Positions 17,599-26,098 of a stretch of DNA of 44,480 nt are shown here, piece by piece. Positions within the stretch are counted from its first letter, which is position 1; each line of letters starts with the position of its first letter. The position numbers were made by a program, and so were the translations under genes. The notes beneath the pieces were generated by a model. That model saw nothing but the letters and a program-made list of their open reading frames with translations, had not been told where the DNA came from and ran no database searches. Source of the stretch: an uncultured Gammaproteobacteria bacterium (GTDB lineage: Bacteria > Pseudomonadota > Gammaproteobacteria > Pseudomonadales > Azotimanducaceae); assembly GCA_913043815.1 (NCBI GenBank), contig CAJWNY010000014.1:1-44480 (forward strand), written 5' to 3'.

Positions 17599-18735
17599 AT
17601 GAGCGATATTCGACCATTTACTATTGAAGTAAAATCCGCGGATGTAAAAGAGCTAAAAACGCGCTTAGCCGCAACCCGCTGGCCTGATGCAGAGACACCA
17701 GATGACTGGAGTCAAGGCGCGCCTTTGGCTTACATACAAGAGATAGTGGGCTATTGGTTAAACGACTATGACCATCAACGCTTGGCAAAGCGCCTCAACG
17801 CCTATGATAATTTCCTCACGGAAGTCCAAGGCTTAGACCTGCATTTCCTGCATATTAAGTCTAGCAACCCCAATGCTAAACCACTCATCATGACCCACGG
17901 TTGGCCAGGGTCTATAGTGGAATTTTTGAACGTTGTAGGACCGTTAACGGAGCCACAAGATTACGGCGGCAGCACTGACGATGCATTTCATTTGGTTTTA
18001 CCGTCCCTACCCGGCTATGGTTTTTCAGGCAAACCCACTTCAACTGGCTGGGGTATTGAAAAAATAGCCCATGCTTGGGCAGAATTAATGGCGCGTCTGG
18101 GCTACGAAAAGTACTTTGCCCAAGGCGGCGACTGGGGTTCAGTCGTTACATCAGCTATTGCGCGCCAAGACTCTGAACATTGCCTGGGCATCCATTTGAA
18201 CATGGTGGTTGTACCACCAGATGCCACGGCGGAAGATCTGACCGATTTAGAAAAATCTGCGCTGACCGGATGGCAGTTCTATCAAGAATGGGATTCTGGT
18301 TACTCCAAACAACAGGCTACTCGACCGCAAACACTGGGCTATGGACTAGTAGATTCTCCCAGTGGCCAAGCCGCTTGGATCATAGAAAAATTCTATACAT
18401 GGACAGATTGTGACGGCCACCCAGAAAACGCCATAAGCCGAGACGAGATGTTGGACGACATTATGGTGTACTGGCTAAATGCCGCAGGGGCTTCTTCTGC
18501 GCGACTTTATTGGCAAAGTTTTGGCGGGGGTGCAGACGCAACACCGATTAACGTACCTATGGGCGCGACAATTTTTCCAAAAGAAATATTTCGCACCAGC
18601 GAACGCTTTGCGGCTCAAATTTATAAAAACATTGTGCATTGGTCAGTCAAAGAGAAAGGTGGCCATTTTGCTGCCTTTGAACAACCCAGTGTTTTCGTTG
18701 ACGAAGTTAGAGCGTGTTTTAAAACGCTTAGGTAA
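17599..18735 (+). CDS. Epoxide hydrolase, microsomal (EPHX1-like) type
   Basis: A 378-residue alpha/beta hydrolase with the N-terminal EHN extension (about residues 4-110: RPFTIEVKSADVKELKTRL, W28, DDWSQGAPLAYIQEIVGYW) typical of microsomal-type and juvenile-hormone epoxide hydrolases. The oxyanion motif is HGWPGS (100-105); the nucleophile is D178 in GGDWGS; the base is H356 in GGHFAAFEQP; a lid tyrosine that polarises the epoxide is probably in SARLYW. These enzymes add water to epoxides to give vicinal diols through an ester intermediate. Bacterial members are soluble, and no membrane helix is seen here. It is co-directional with the SDR just upstream. Possible partner for the halohydrin dehalogenase-like enzyme encoded 9 kb upstream. 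Confidence 0.93.
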   Translation: MSDIRPFTIEVKSADVKELKTRLAATRWPDAETPDDWSQGAPLAYIQEIVGYWLNDYDHQRLAKRLNAYDNFLTEVQGLDLHFLHIKSSNPNAKPLIMTHGWPGSIVEFLNVVGPLTEPQDYGGSTDDAFHLVLPSLPGYGFSGKPTSTGWGIEKIAHAWAELMARLGYEKYFAQGGDWGSVVTSAIARQDSEHCLGIHLNMVVVPPDATAEDLTDLEKSALTGWQFYQEWDSGYSKQQATRPQTLGYGLVDSPSGQAAWIIEKFYTWTDCDGHPENAISRDEMLDDIMVYWLNAAGASSARLYWQSFGGGADATPINVPMGATIFPKEIFRTSERFAAQIYKNIVHWSVKEKGGHFAAFEQPSVFVDEVRACFKTLR

Positions 18736-18757
18736 CATTAGGAGTATTTAAGGGTAA

Positions 18758-18804
18758 CGCGGCTGATGCCGCGCTAGTAACCTAGCTGGCTAAAAGTCAG
18801 CTAG
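18758..18804. terminator. Hairpins between convergent genes
   Basis: Two inverted repeats sit in the 65-nt space between the convergent epoxide hydrolase and dioxygenase genes: CGCGGC-TGAT-GCCGCG (18758-18773) and CTAGCTG-n9-CAGCTAG (18782-18804, overlapping the dioxygenase stop codon). Neither has a U-tract, so this is a possible bidirectional 3'-end structure rather than a textbook terminator. Confidence 0.4.
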
Positions 18805-19640
18805 ATACCTCCCAATGCTTCGCCTTCTATAGTCACACGGTGCATTAAACGACGATGACCGTGGTAGTCGTTGATCGCCCAATGCCAGGTGGCTCTATTA
18901 TCCCAAAAGGCCATTGAGCCTTTGTCCCATTGAAATCGATAACTATGCTCTGGACGCCCGATATGGGCGTACAAATAGTCCAGCAATGGCTTGGACTCTT
19001 GGTCTGTCCAACCTTCAAAGCGCAGTGTAAATGCAGCGTTCACATACAATGTCGGTCGACCTGAAAGGGGATGCTTAACTATCACAGGATGCACTGCGTC
19101 TTGGGTGGCATCGTCTCCATTGCCCAACCTGCCGTTAAGCGCATCTGAATAGCCCGTCGCATTTCCAAAGACATGCCTAGAGGAGTGCACTGCGCTTAAT
19201 GTGGATAAAGTTGCCTTCATACCCTCCGACAAACTCTCATATGCTTTGCTACAGTTAGCGAACAGGGTATCGCCACCAACAGCTGGAACTTCATGGGCCA
19301 GGAGCATAGAGCCAAGCGCTGGGATTTGATCGTATGAATGATCTGTATGCCAGTTACCACCGATATTAAATTCTTGATCTGGTTCTTTGGCCACTTCAGC
19401 AATTTCTGGATGCCCATCAACATGGGCGAAAAATCGATTAACGTTGATTTCGCCCCAGCGTCGCGCAAAGCCTAAATGGGCCTCAGGGCTTAGAAGTTGG
19501 TCGCGAAAAAACAGTACGCCGTGTTCGGCAAATGCAGATTGAAGCGACTGCATTTGGCTCCCATTAACATTGTTCAAGTCAACATTAGCAATCAGTGCAC
19601 CGACAGAACCTGTAGATTTAATTTGCATATTTTGAGTCAT
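18801..19640 (-). CDS. TauD/TfdA-family Fe(II)/2-oxoglutarate dioxygenase
   Basis: A 279-residue jelly-roll dioxygenase. The iron-binding set is H98-x-D100 (NWHTDHSY) and H253 (NRATWHWAI); R264 or R268 in RRLMHRVTI would hold 2-oxoglutarate. Conserved family features include HGVLFFRDQLLSPE (40-53) and GGDTLFANCSKAY. Family members hydroxylate taurine, aryloxyalkanoates, alkyl sulfates and similar molecules, coupling oxidation to decarboxylation of 2-oxoglutarate. The start has GGAAGG upstream. It lies 95 nt downstream of an MFS carrier on the same strand, suggesting uptake and oxidation of one compound. A second paralogous-family member is encoded at 24985. Substrate not predictable. Confidence 0.93.
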   Translation of the reverse strand: MTQNMQIKSTGSVGALIANVDLNNVNGSQMQSLQSAFAEHGVLFFRDQLLSPEAHLGFARRWGEINVNRFFAHVDGHPEIAEVAKEPDQEFNIGGNWHTDHSYDQIPALGSMLLAHEVPAVGGDTLFANCSKAYESLSEGMKATLSTLSAVHSSRHVFGNATGYSDALNGRLGNGDDATQDAVHPVIVKHPLSGRPTLYVNAAFTLRFEGWTDQESKPLLDYLYAHIGRPEHSYRFQWDKGSMAFWDNRATWHWAINDYHGHRRLMHRVTIEGEALGGI

Positions 19641-19735
19641 GCCACCTTCCCTATACCGACTGATATTAAAGATTAGTACTTTATTTCATAAAATAAAATG
19701 CCATTTCCCGGCGCAAGGACACCAACCGTTACCAT

Positions 19736-21034
19736 TCAAGCTTTTGCTATTTGCTCGATAGACAGCTTCTTTGGCGGCGGCGCAAAAAATATCAGCACAC
19801 CAGAGAAAATATTCAAACCCGCCACCACCATAAAGGGCAAGCCATAGTCTCCATAGGCATCTCGATAGAGAGCGGAAAACCATGGGGCCATAGCGCCTAA
19901 CGCCAATGAAAACGGCAGAGCAGCACCCCGAATCGAGCCGATAAATCGACGGCCAAAAAAAGACGCCCATATGACCTCTTGCATAGGGATCATTCCACCC
20001 CAACCAACGCCTAACAGAAAGAATGCTGCGTAGACCCAAAACAACTGACCATTCATTGTCGCAAAAACGATACAGGCCAGCGCTACACCTGTTAAAGATG
20101 CAGATAGCGCGGCCAAAGGTTTAGTTGGGCTGCGATCAATGAGGAAACCCCAAATCGGCTTAGACAACATTGCCGGAATAGAGGCAACAACAATAGCGTA
20201 GGCGGCTTCAGTGCGTGTGAAATCGTTATCCGTCAAATAAGGGACAGTCTGCAGTAGCATTACAACGATATTAATAGAAAAAAAGCCAAATGCGATGACC
20301 AAGGCATAAAATGAAAAGGTGCGTAAAGCTTGAGCTCGGGTAAAAGATCGAGCTAATTCATCCTTAGCCCGTTGACCTTGCCCTTGCGCAATTTGCTCCG
20401 CGCTGTGTCCATCTGGATGCAGGCCATAATCTTCTGGCGAGCGGCGCACCAAAAGAGCTACCGGTAAAACAAATACAGCCGTACCCACTCCAAGCCACAA
20501 CCAAGATTCACGCCAACCAATTGTATCAATGAGCCATGTAACTATAGGTGTGAGCACAATTCCGCCAAAGGAAATGCCCATTGCGGCAATGGCTATGGCA
20601 AAACCACGCCGTTCAACAAACCACTTCGACAACGTTACGTTAACCACCAAGTTGCCTAACATTGAGCATCCAGCTGTAACGATAACTCCGTTAAGTATCC
20701 ACCACTGCCACAGTGTCTCTACCCAGCTGTGTAGACAGAGTGCAACGGATAGTAAAACTCCACCTACAAGCATAATAGGCCGGCCACCGTAGCGATCTAC
20801 TCGCACGCCCACAAAAACTCCCACTAATGCCATAACGCACTGACCAATAGAACGGGTCAAGGTGAAATCGGAGCGCGACCAACCCAGTTCATTCAGCATT
20901 GGGTCCATAAAAGATCCCAGTACATAGCTGTACATGCCAATGGCTATGAATTGCGCTATGAACGCAGCGCCGACAATGTAGTAGCCAAAATAAATACCAT
21001 TAGGGGAAAATTCTTGCTGTCGCAATAGATACAT
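19736..21034 (-). CDS. MFS transporter, MCT/OFA-like
   Basis: A 12-helix major facilitator of about 432 residues. The signature after helix 2 reads DRYGGRPIMLVGG, and a related copy FLIDRSPTKPL occurs after helix 8, marking the two halves. The N-terminus IYFGYYIVGAAFIAQFI is typical of monocarboxylate or oxalate/formate-type carriers. The start is uncertain: this ATG gives the usual short cytoplasmic lead-in, whereas ATG 21061 or TTG 21115 would add 9 or 27 residues; none has a strong ribosome site. Upstream of the dioxygenase gene in the same direction, so it may import that enzyme's organic-acid substrate. Confidence 0.88.
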   Translation of the reverse strand: MYLLRQQEFSPNGIYFGYYIVGAAFIAQFIAIGMYSYVLGSFMDPMLNELGWSRSDFTLTRSIGQCVMALVGVFVGVRVDRYGGRPIMLVGGVLLSVALCLHSWVETLWQWWILNGVIVTAGCSMLGNLVVNVTLSKWFVERRGFAIAIAAMGISFGGIVLTPIVTWLIDTIGWRESWLWLGVGTAVFVLPVALLVRRSPEDYGLHPDGHSAEQIAQGQGQRAKDELARSFTRAQALRTFSFYALVIAFGFFSINIVVMLLQTVPYLTDNDFTRTEAAYAIVVASIPAMLSKPIWGFLIDRSPTKPLAALSASLTGVALACIVFATMNGQLFWVYAAFFLLGVGWGGMIPMQEVIWASFFGRRFIGSIRGAALPFSLALGAMAPWFSALYRDAYGDYGLPFMVVAGLNIFSGVLIFFAPPPKKLSIEQIAKA

Positions 21035-21401
21035 ACCTATGCAAATAGGGTCTAGGACCATGGAAGTATTCGGGGCATTTTGCACACCGAAGTATTTGTA
21101 AATAACAAAGAGCAAACAAGCCTGCTATCGCAGGCAATTTTTCTGTATGAAAGCGATGGGGCCTCAATATCGAAAAGTTGCGATCTCGATTACAAACTCT
21201 AATCGAAAACCCGCTACTCATATACTTAGGCCGAAGAGCAAAACAGATGCAGGCAAGTAGCCAGATGCAAAAAATAGTGCAACCTACTCTTTAGCCACTT
21301 TCTACTGCATTTTTTGCTCGGCCCACTGTTAAGTCAACTGCTAGGTGACGCCAAAACATGAGGCTGCTCGATTACGCTGCCCCACCCTTGCCTAGCAAAT
21401 A
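21035..21401. other. Intergenic region between the selenoprotein gene and the MFS gene
   Basis: No gene or clear terminator is seen. The interval follows the UGSC gene and precedes the MFS carrier on the same strand, so it should hold a promoter for the carrier; I could not assign one. Confidence 0.3.
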
Positions 21402-21950
21402 TTAGGTATTAGAACCTTCCATTTGACTTAAAGCGGCTATGACTTTGTCGACAATCGCATCTGTCTTAACGCGCATTTCAGCGTCTGTTGCATCCTGAAT
21501 AGGATGCTGAACAAATACTCGCTCAGCATCAGGCATGCCCAGCGCATTGGCTTGCGCATCTGCCGCTGTGACAAATTCTGAAGATGCAATAGAAACCGCG
21601 GGCGTACCCTGAATCTCAAACCATACCGTGTCATGCAAACTGCACGTGGTACAGGATCCTCAGTCCGCCAAGGCCTCTATGACAAAATCGCTATTTGCCT
21701 GAATTTTTTGCCGCAGCTCTTCTGGCGCCGGCTTAGAAAATGTCGGCTTAACGTAACGGGTGATATTCACATCCGGTAGGCGCTGGCTCAACGTTTCTTC
21801 TAATCGGTCAAGTAAAACATTGCCGCGAGGCTTAGAAATATCTAGCAATGCTACATTGCCTACAATCTGCTTTGGTCTCGGCGTAATTTGCCGTGACACT
21901 GGAACCCGCTCATCGGTAGGGTCCAAGATTGATAACATCGACATATCCAC
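21402..21950 (-). CDS. UGSC-family selenoprotein (TGA read as selenocysteine)
   Basis: One gene of 182 residues that looks like two because of an in-frame TGA at 21660-21662. The first part (96 residues, starting at GTG after GAGGAG; ATG two codons later is possible) ends ...VIEALAD, and reading continues in the same frame without a shift as GSCTTCSLHDTVWFEI... to a normal stop. The context U97-G-S-C100 is the defining motif of the UGSC (seleno)protein family, giving a Sec/Cys redox pair, with another Cys at 103. A SECIS-like hairpin follows the TGA. Both halves read as one domain, so a degenerate pseudogene is unlikely. Function in the family is not established; a thiol or peroxide redox role is inferred. 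The host must carry selABCD elsewhere. Confidence 0.9.
21619..21662 (-). promoter_or_regulatory. Bacterial SECIS-like hairpin with Sec codon
   Basis: On the mRNA, the UGA is followed by 19 nt and then a GUU loop closed by the 6-bp stem CGUGCA/UGCAUG (21641-21646 pairs with 21632-21637, one G-U). Below a small internal loop, CUGUACC pairs with GGUAUGG (two G-U pairs), extending the stem. A G as first loop base and a loop 16-37 nt after the UGA meet the published bacterial SECIS criteria. Confidence 0.75.
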
Positions 21951-22008
21951 AGCTCTCCTCTTATTATTTTGACTCTATTTATAACTCATTCGGCTATTCA
22001 ACGCCGCA

Positions 22009-23589
22009 TCAAATATCTATTTTTCGTGATACCGGAATGGAACCTATGCTGCCGGTAACCCAGCCATGAAAGGCTGCTGAAAACTTGCCCGCTTCACCAC
22101 CGGCAACGACAATGTGTATATCTTCTTCAGACCTAAACTTAGGCATCATCTTTTCTAAATCCTCCTTACTCATGCCAGCCGCGGTAGCCGGCTTAAGGCC
22201 TGCACCTGAGACTGTATCGCCCACCAGTTCACGCGCTGGCCGAGATGAGGTTTCCTGAATACGTTTACGCAAGTCAGCTTTACTGTAGTTATCGCGCATT
22301 AGGGTGTCCACGTGCTCTGGCACCACTACCAACAAGCAGTTGGTGGCAAAGTGTGCTTTTGGATTGTATATTCCTTCTAGCGTTTGACCGATTGTGCCGG
22401 CCAGCGCATTGGCGCTGCGCGACTCTTGATCAACGATCAACGAAGGGCCGCTGGTCATGGTAAACACAGTAACTACAGAGTCTGACGCGTCAAACCCACG
22501 CTCCACGTGCATGGGCTGCCAGGGATTACGCTCTTCCCACTCAGCAAAACACATCGTGAATTTCATTGGATTACCCAGAACCGAACGCTCTGTCTCACCG
22601 GGTTTAGCACCCCCAACATTGCGGATAACAAGGCGTACAGCGCGCCCTATTGTGGCATTAGCGCGGTTACCTTGTCCCAGTGCGCCCATGCCCATATTCA
22701 TGCCTATTTGATGACGAACGGGGCCATTAACCACTATTACCGGGCTGGCACCCATGGTTGTAGCCATAACACCATGCACGTTGTAGTCATCAGTGCTAAT
22801 TGCCTCCACCGCGGCAATAACTACCGGTAGATACTGCGGCTTACACCCAGCCATCACTGCATTGATGGCAATTTTCTCAATGGTCACTTCGCCCAGATTA
22901 GGCGCCATAACGCCGATAATTTCTTGAGCGTCCCGCCTGGTACCCCCGAGCATTCTCAATACACGCTCAGGGGTAGGAGGAATTACCGGCAAACCATCTG
23001 AAAAACCCTGATCGAACATAAACTCGAATTCGTCGTCTTGACTACCAATCGCGATCTTGCGCGCACGAATAGGACTATTTTCGGCCTCGGCACGTAGCCG
23101 ATCAGCGTTACTCGGATCTACCGAAAGAGACCCGCAACCCGGCCGCCACTCCGGCAATTTTTGCCAGTCAAGGTCTACATCTGGAATCTCCAATTCGCCA
23201 CTCAAACGCTGCGCTAAGCCTTGCCATTCATCGCGAACAAAACCTATACAAGTCTCTGTGACCGTGCCAGAAGCATCAGTTTTGTAAAGGGTGGGCACGG
23301 TTTCAATATCCGCAGCAAAAGAAACCTTAAGGGCGCTGTCATCCAAAATAGAAAAGCCTGGAGTGAAGGCATTGTCTAAAGCCTTGTTGCCGTCCAAGGT
23401 TTGACCAATGATTCGTATATCAATTGCACCGGCGAAAGCCTTGTGCATAGCAACTAATACCGGCATAACCTCTTTGCAAGTTGGGCAATCTTCCTTAATA
23501 AAACAGACCAGCGAATCGCTATTGCCGGAGAAAGTAACTTGCTCCCCGCGCAAATTCTCCAATTCAAATGCTGCCATCACTTCTTTCAT
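22009..23589 (-). CDS. Thioredoxin-like domain fused to a large uncharacterised domain
   Basis: A 526-residue cytoplasmic protein, no signal peptide. Residues 1-140 form a thioredoxin-like domain with C35-P-T-C38 after a strand LVCFIKED and a cis-Pro candidate in ETVPTLYK. Residues 150-526 form a second domain I cannot assign; it begins with a WRPGCGS element (Cys near 155) and contains GFSDGLPVIPPTPERVLRML, AVMAGCKPQYLPVVIAAVEA, repeated Gly/Met/Asn-rich segments (IGMNMGMGALGQGN) and a VVAGGEAGKFSAAFHGW C-terminus. GGAGG 5 nt upstream supports the start. It precedes the UGSC selenoprotein gene by 58 nt on the same strand, so the CPTC domain is a natural candidate to reduce the Sec/Cys pair; this partnership is inferred. 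Confidence 0.85.
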   Translation of the reverse strand: MKEVMAAFELENLRGEQVTFSGNSDSLVCFIKEDCPTCKEVMPVLVAMHKAFAGAIDIRIIGQTLDGNKALDNAFTPGFSILDDSALKVSFAADIETVPTLYKTDASGTVTETCIGFVRDEWQGLAQRLSGELEIPDVDLDWQKLPEWRPGCGSLSVDPSNADRLRAEAENSPIRARKIAIGSQDDEFEFMFDQGFSDGLPVIPPTPERVLRMLGGTRRDAQEIIGVMAPNLGEVTIEKIAINAVMAGCKPQYLPVVIAAVEAISTDDYNVHGVMATTMGASPVIVVNGPVRHQIGMNMGMGALGQGNRANATIGRAVRLVIRNVGGAKPGETERSVLGNPMKFTMCFAEWEERNPWQPMHVERGFDASDSVVTVFTMTSGPSLIVDQESRSANALAGTIGQTLEGIYNPKAHFATNCLLVVVPEHVDTLMRDNYSKADLRKRIQETSSRPARELVGDTVSGAGLKPATAAGMSKEDLEKMMPKFRSEEDIHIVVAGGEAGKFSAAFHGWVTGSIGSIPVSRKIDI

Positions 23590-23738
23590 TTAACCCTCCC
23601 AAGTCTATTTTTTTCATCTGCCGATCATCTGGAGTGAATTTACTGACAAAAGTGTCAACAAACTCATGTTATTTCTATGTTGAGTTACATAGTCTATAAC
23701 GAGTAGAGTTTTGTATTGAAAAATATTTGAGAAAGTCG

Positions 23739-24917
23739 ATGAGTGGATTAGCAGAGTTTCGCAGTGATGTGCGTGGATGGTTGGGTGAGAATTGTCCCGA
23801 GGGCGCCAAAGGGCCAGGCCAAATTGCAATTGGCAGCACCAAGATTGAATTAGAACCAGATGTCGCTCTATGGCTTGAGAGATGCTCTGAAAAAGGTTTC
23901 ACAGCGCCCACTTGGCCAACAGAGTTTGGCGGTGGCGGCCTAAGCTCGGCTCAGGCAAAAGTTTTCTACGAGGAAATGGGCAATATTGGCGCGCGCATGC
24001 CTTTGGGCGGGATGGGCATGACAATGATTGGCCCGACCCTGCTTGAGTACGGAACCCAGGCGCAAAAGGAACGCCACATGCCTAAGATTATTCGGGGAGA
24101 CGTTCAATGGTGCCAGGGCTACTCTGAACCAAATGCAGGTTCCGACTTAGCAGCACTAAACTCCAAGGCAGATGACAAAGGCGATCACTTTGTGATCAAT
24201 GGCCAAAAAGTTTGGACCTCTGGTGCAGCTACCGCTGACTGGATGTTCGCGCTGGTCAGAACCGACCCAGATGCACCTAAGCATGAAGGAATCAGCTTCG
24301 TTTTATTGACCATGGACCAACCTGGCGTAACCGTAAAACCCATTAAACTAATTTCCGGCTCATCACCGTTTGGCGAAACGTTCTTTGATGACGCTATTGC
24401 AGACAAAGATAACTTGGTTGGTGAATTGAACAAAGGCTGGTCTGTAGGTAAGCGCCTACTTCAATATGAACGCTCAGGCATTGGCGGTTTGAATGGGGGC
24501 GCACGTCCTGCACAACCCGGCAGCGGCTTGGTGGAAATAGCGAAAAACTATATTGGAGAGCATGACGGTAAAATCGACGACACTGCAATCCGCGAAAAAG
24601 TCACTACGTTAAACATGAACCGAGCTGCCTTTCGCCTTACCGCTCAACGCGCTAACGCAGAAAATAAGTCAGGTACCCCAGGCGCAGCTACCTCCATTTT
24701 TAAACTCTACGGCGCTGCCCTGCAACAAGATGGCGCAGAACTTAAACGGGAACTGATGGGTTTTAAAGGTTTGGGTGTGAGCGGCAACGAATTTAGTGAA
24801 ATGGAAATCACCAGCGTGGAAGAATGGCTGCACACCAAGGCAACCACAATTTATGGCGGCAGCAACGAGATCCAAGCAAATATTATTTCGAAGCGGGTAC
24901 TAGGGCTGCCGGAATAG
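23739..24917 (+). CDS. Acyl-CoA dehydrogenase
   Basis: A 392-residue FAD-dependent acyl-CoA dehydrogenase. The ATG here is preferred to an in-frame TTG four codons upstream. Motifs: TWPTEFGGGGLSSAQ (58-72), the FAD-binding WCQGYSEPNAGSDLA (124-138), VWTSGAATADW (158-168), and a C-terminal TIYGGSNEIQ. At this last site the classical catalytic Glu (YEGT) is Gly, so the base is probably E244 in LLQYERSGI, the helix-G position used by isovaleryl- and steroid-type enzymes. It introduces an alpha-beta double bond in an acyl-CoA, passing electrons to ETF. It is divergent from the thioredoxin-fusion gene and co-directional with a dioxygenase 67 nt downstream. Confidence 0.92.
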   Translation: MSGLAEFRSDVRGWLGENCPEGAKGPGQIAIGSTKIELEPDVALWLERCSEKGFTAPTWPTEFGGGGLSSAQAKVFYEEMGNIGARMPLGGMGMTMIGPTLLEYGTQAQKERHMPKIIRGDVQWCQGYSEPNAGSDLAALNSKADDKGDHFVINGQKVWTSGAATADWMFALVRTDPDAPKHEGISFVLLTMDQPGVTVKPIKLISGSSPFGETFFDDAIADKDNLVGELNKGWSVGKRLLQYERSGIGGLNGGARPAQPGSGLVEIAKNYIGEHDGKIDDTAIREKVTTLNMNRAAFRLTAQRANAENKSGTPGAATSIFKLYGAALQQDGAELKRELMGFKGLGVSGNEFSEMEITSVEEWLHTKATTIYGGSNEIQANIISKRVLGLPE

Positions 24918-24984
24918 TAAGCCAACTGTTCTAACGCTAAAAATAGAGCTAGAAATAAGTACATCTAAATCTGGGGAGATAAGC

Positions 24985-25833
24985 ATGGCCATGATCAGCG
25001 GATTCGAATCGATAGAGGTGGACAGCATAACGCCGCATATTGGCGCGCACATATCTGGGGTGGACTTATCTCAAGATTTGTCTAATGAACAGTTCAGCGA
25101 AATTTACCGGGCCTGGCTTGACTGGAAAGTCATTGTGTTTCGCGAGCAAGATATTGATCGAGATCACCACAAGGCTTTTGCGCGAAAATTTGGCACGTTA
25201 CATGTGCATCCAATGCAGCACAGCTATGGCGGCGACCCAGAAATTCTCTCAGTCAAAACTACTAAAAACTCTGCCTATACTGCAGGCAATGCATGGCATA
25301 CAGATGTTACCTGCGACGAAATACCACCCATGGCATCCGCTCTTTACATTAAGGAGACCCCAGAAAGTGGCGGCGGAGACACGCTATTCGCAAACATGTA
25401 TTTGGCCTACGACCTGCTCAGCGACACGATGAAAGAGGTGCTTGATCGCCTTACGGCTATTCATGATGGTGCCTTGCCCTATTTAGGCAACTACAAAGTG
25501 GCGGCACCTGCAGGTGACGCTTACCCGAAAAACGAACACCCAGTAGTCATCGCCCATCCTGAAACTGGAAAAAAAATCTTATTCGTTAACAGCGGATTCA
25601 CCTCGCACATTAAGGGTATGAACGGCTGGGAGAGCAAGGCATTGCTTGGCGCGCTATTTGATCACATTACCAGAACCCACAGGCTTACCTGCCGAGTGCA
25701 ATGGCAACCAAATACGCTTACCCTATGGGATAACCGTTGCACTCAGCATCATGCGGTTTGGGATTACTGGCCAGATAGCCGCTATGGCGAACGCGTCTCT
25801 ATTTTAGGCAACGAGCGACCCAGCGCGGAGTAA
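24985..25833 (+). CDS. TauD/TfdA-family Fe(II)/2-oxoglutarate dioxygenase
   Basis: A 282-residue dioxygenase with H105-x-D107 (NAWHTDVTCDE) and a distal His, probably H255 (NRCTQHHAV), and R266 or R270 for 2-oxoglutarate. HIGAHISGVDLSQDL near the N-terminus and GGGDTLFANMYLAYDLLS are typical of the taurine/alkylsulfatase-type branch. GGGGAG 7 nt upstream supports the start. It clearly differs from the other dioxygenase in the window (different spacing and loop lengths), so this is not a recent duplication. Adjacent to the acyl-CoA dehydrogenase, with which it may form an operon. Substrate unknown. Confidence 0.93.
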   Translation: MAMISGFESIEVDSITPHIGAHISGVDLSQDLSNEQFSEIYRAWLDWKVIVFREQDIDRDHHKAFARKFGTLHVHPMQHSYGGDPEILSVKTTKNSAYTAGNAWHTDVTCDEIPPMASALYIKETPESGGGDTLFANMYLAYDLLSDTMKEVLDRLTAIHDGALPYLGNYKVAAPAGDAYPKNEHPVVIAHPETGKKILFVNSGFTSHIKGMNGWESKALLGALFDHITRTHRLTCRVQWQPNTLTLWDNRCTQHHAVWDYWPDSRYGERVSILGNERPSAE

Positions 25834-25860
25834 CTGCGCCTACCTTGCGCTCTGTGGTGG

Positions 25861-25913
25861 CTCTGGCTGATTGCTTTGTATGATTACATTGTCTGATTAC
25901 TCTGGCTGACTGC
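25861..25913. repeat. Short direct repeat pair
   Basis: CTCTGGCTGATTGC (25861-25874) and CTCTGGCTGACTGC (25900-25913) match at 13 of 14 positions, 39 nt apart. Between them TGATTAC occurs twice. It lies in the 265-nt gap between the dioxygenase and the MATE gene; otherwise this gap holds nothing I can name. Confidence 0.6.
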
Positions 25914-26098
25914 GTGAGTCACGTTACCCATCAGTTAATCAGGCAGTTTTAAATTAATAACTGATTTACAAAGCCCACGCTCTGACCCAGCATAGCGATC
26001 CTTTTAACTTCAATGCAAAGATCCAATCAATCAACCGACATTGGTGAGCGACGAGCTAACTGCAATTAGCGAAATACACTGGAATACTCGACGCCCTT

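Noticed and set aside
21402-21638. Separate 78-residue protein gene
   Set aside because: It is the C-terminal part of the UGSC selenoprotein; the apparent start (TTG) lies inside the SECIS-like hairpin and has no ribosome site.
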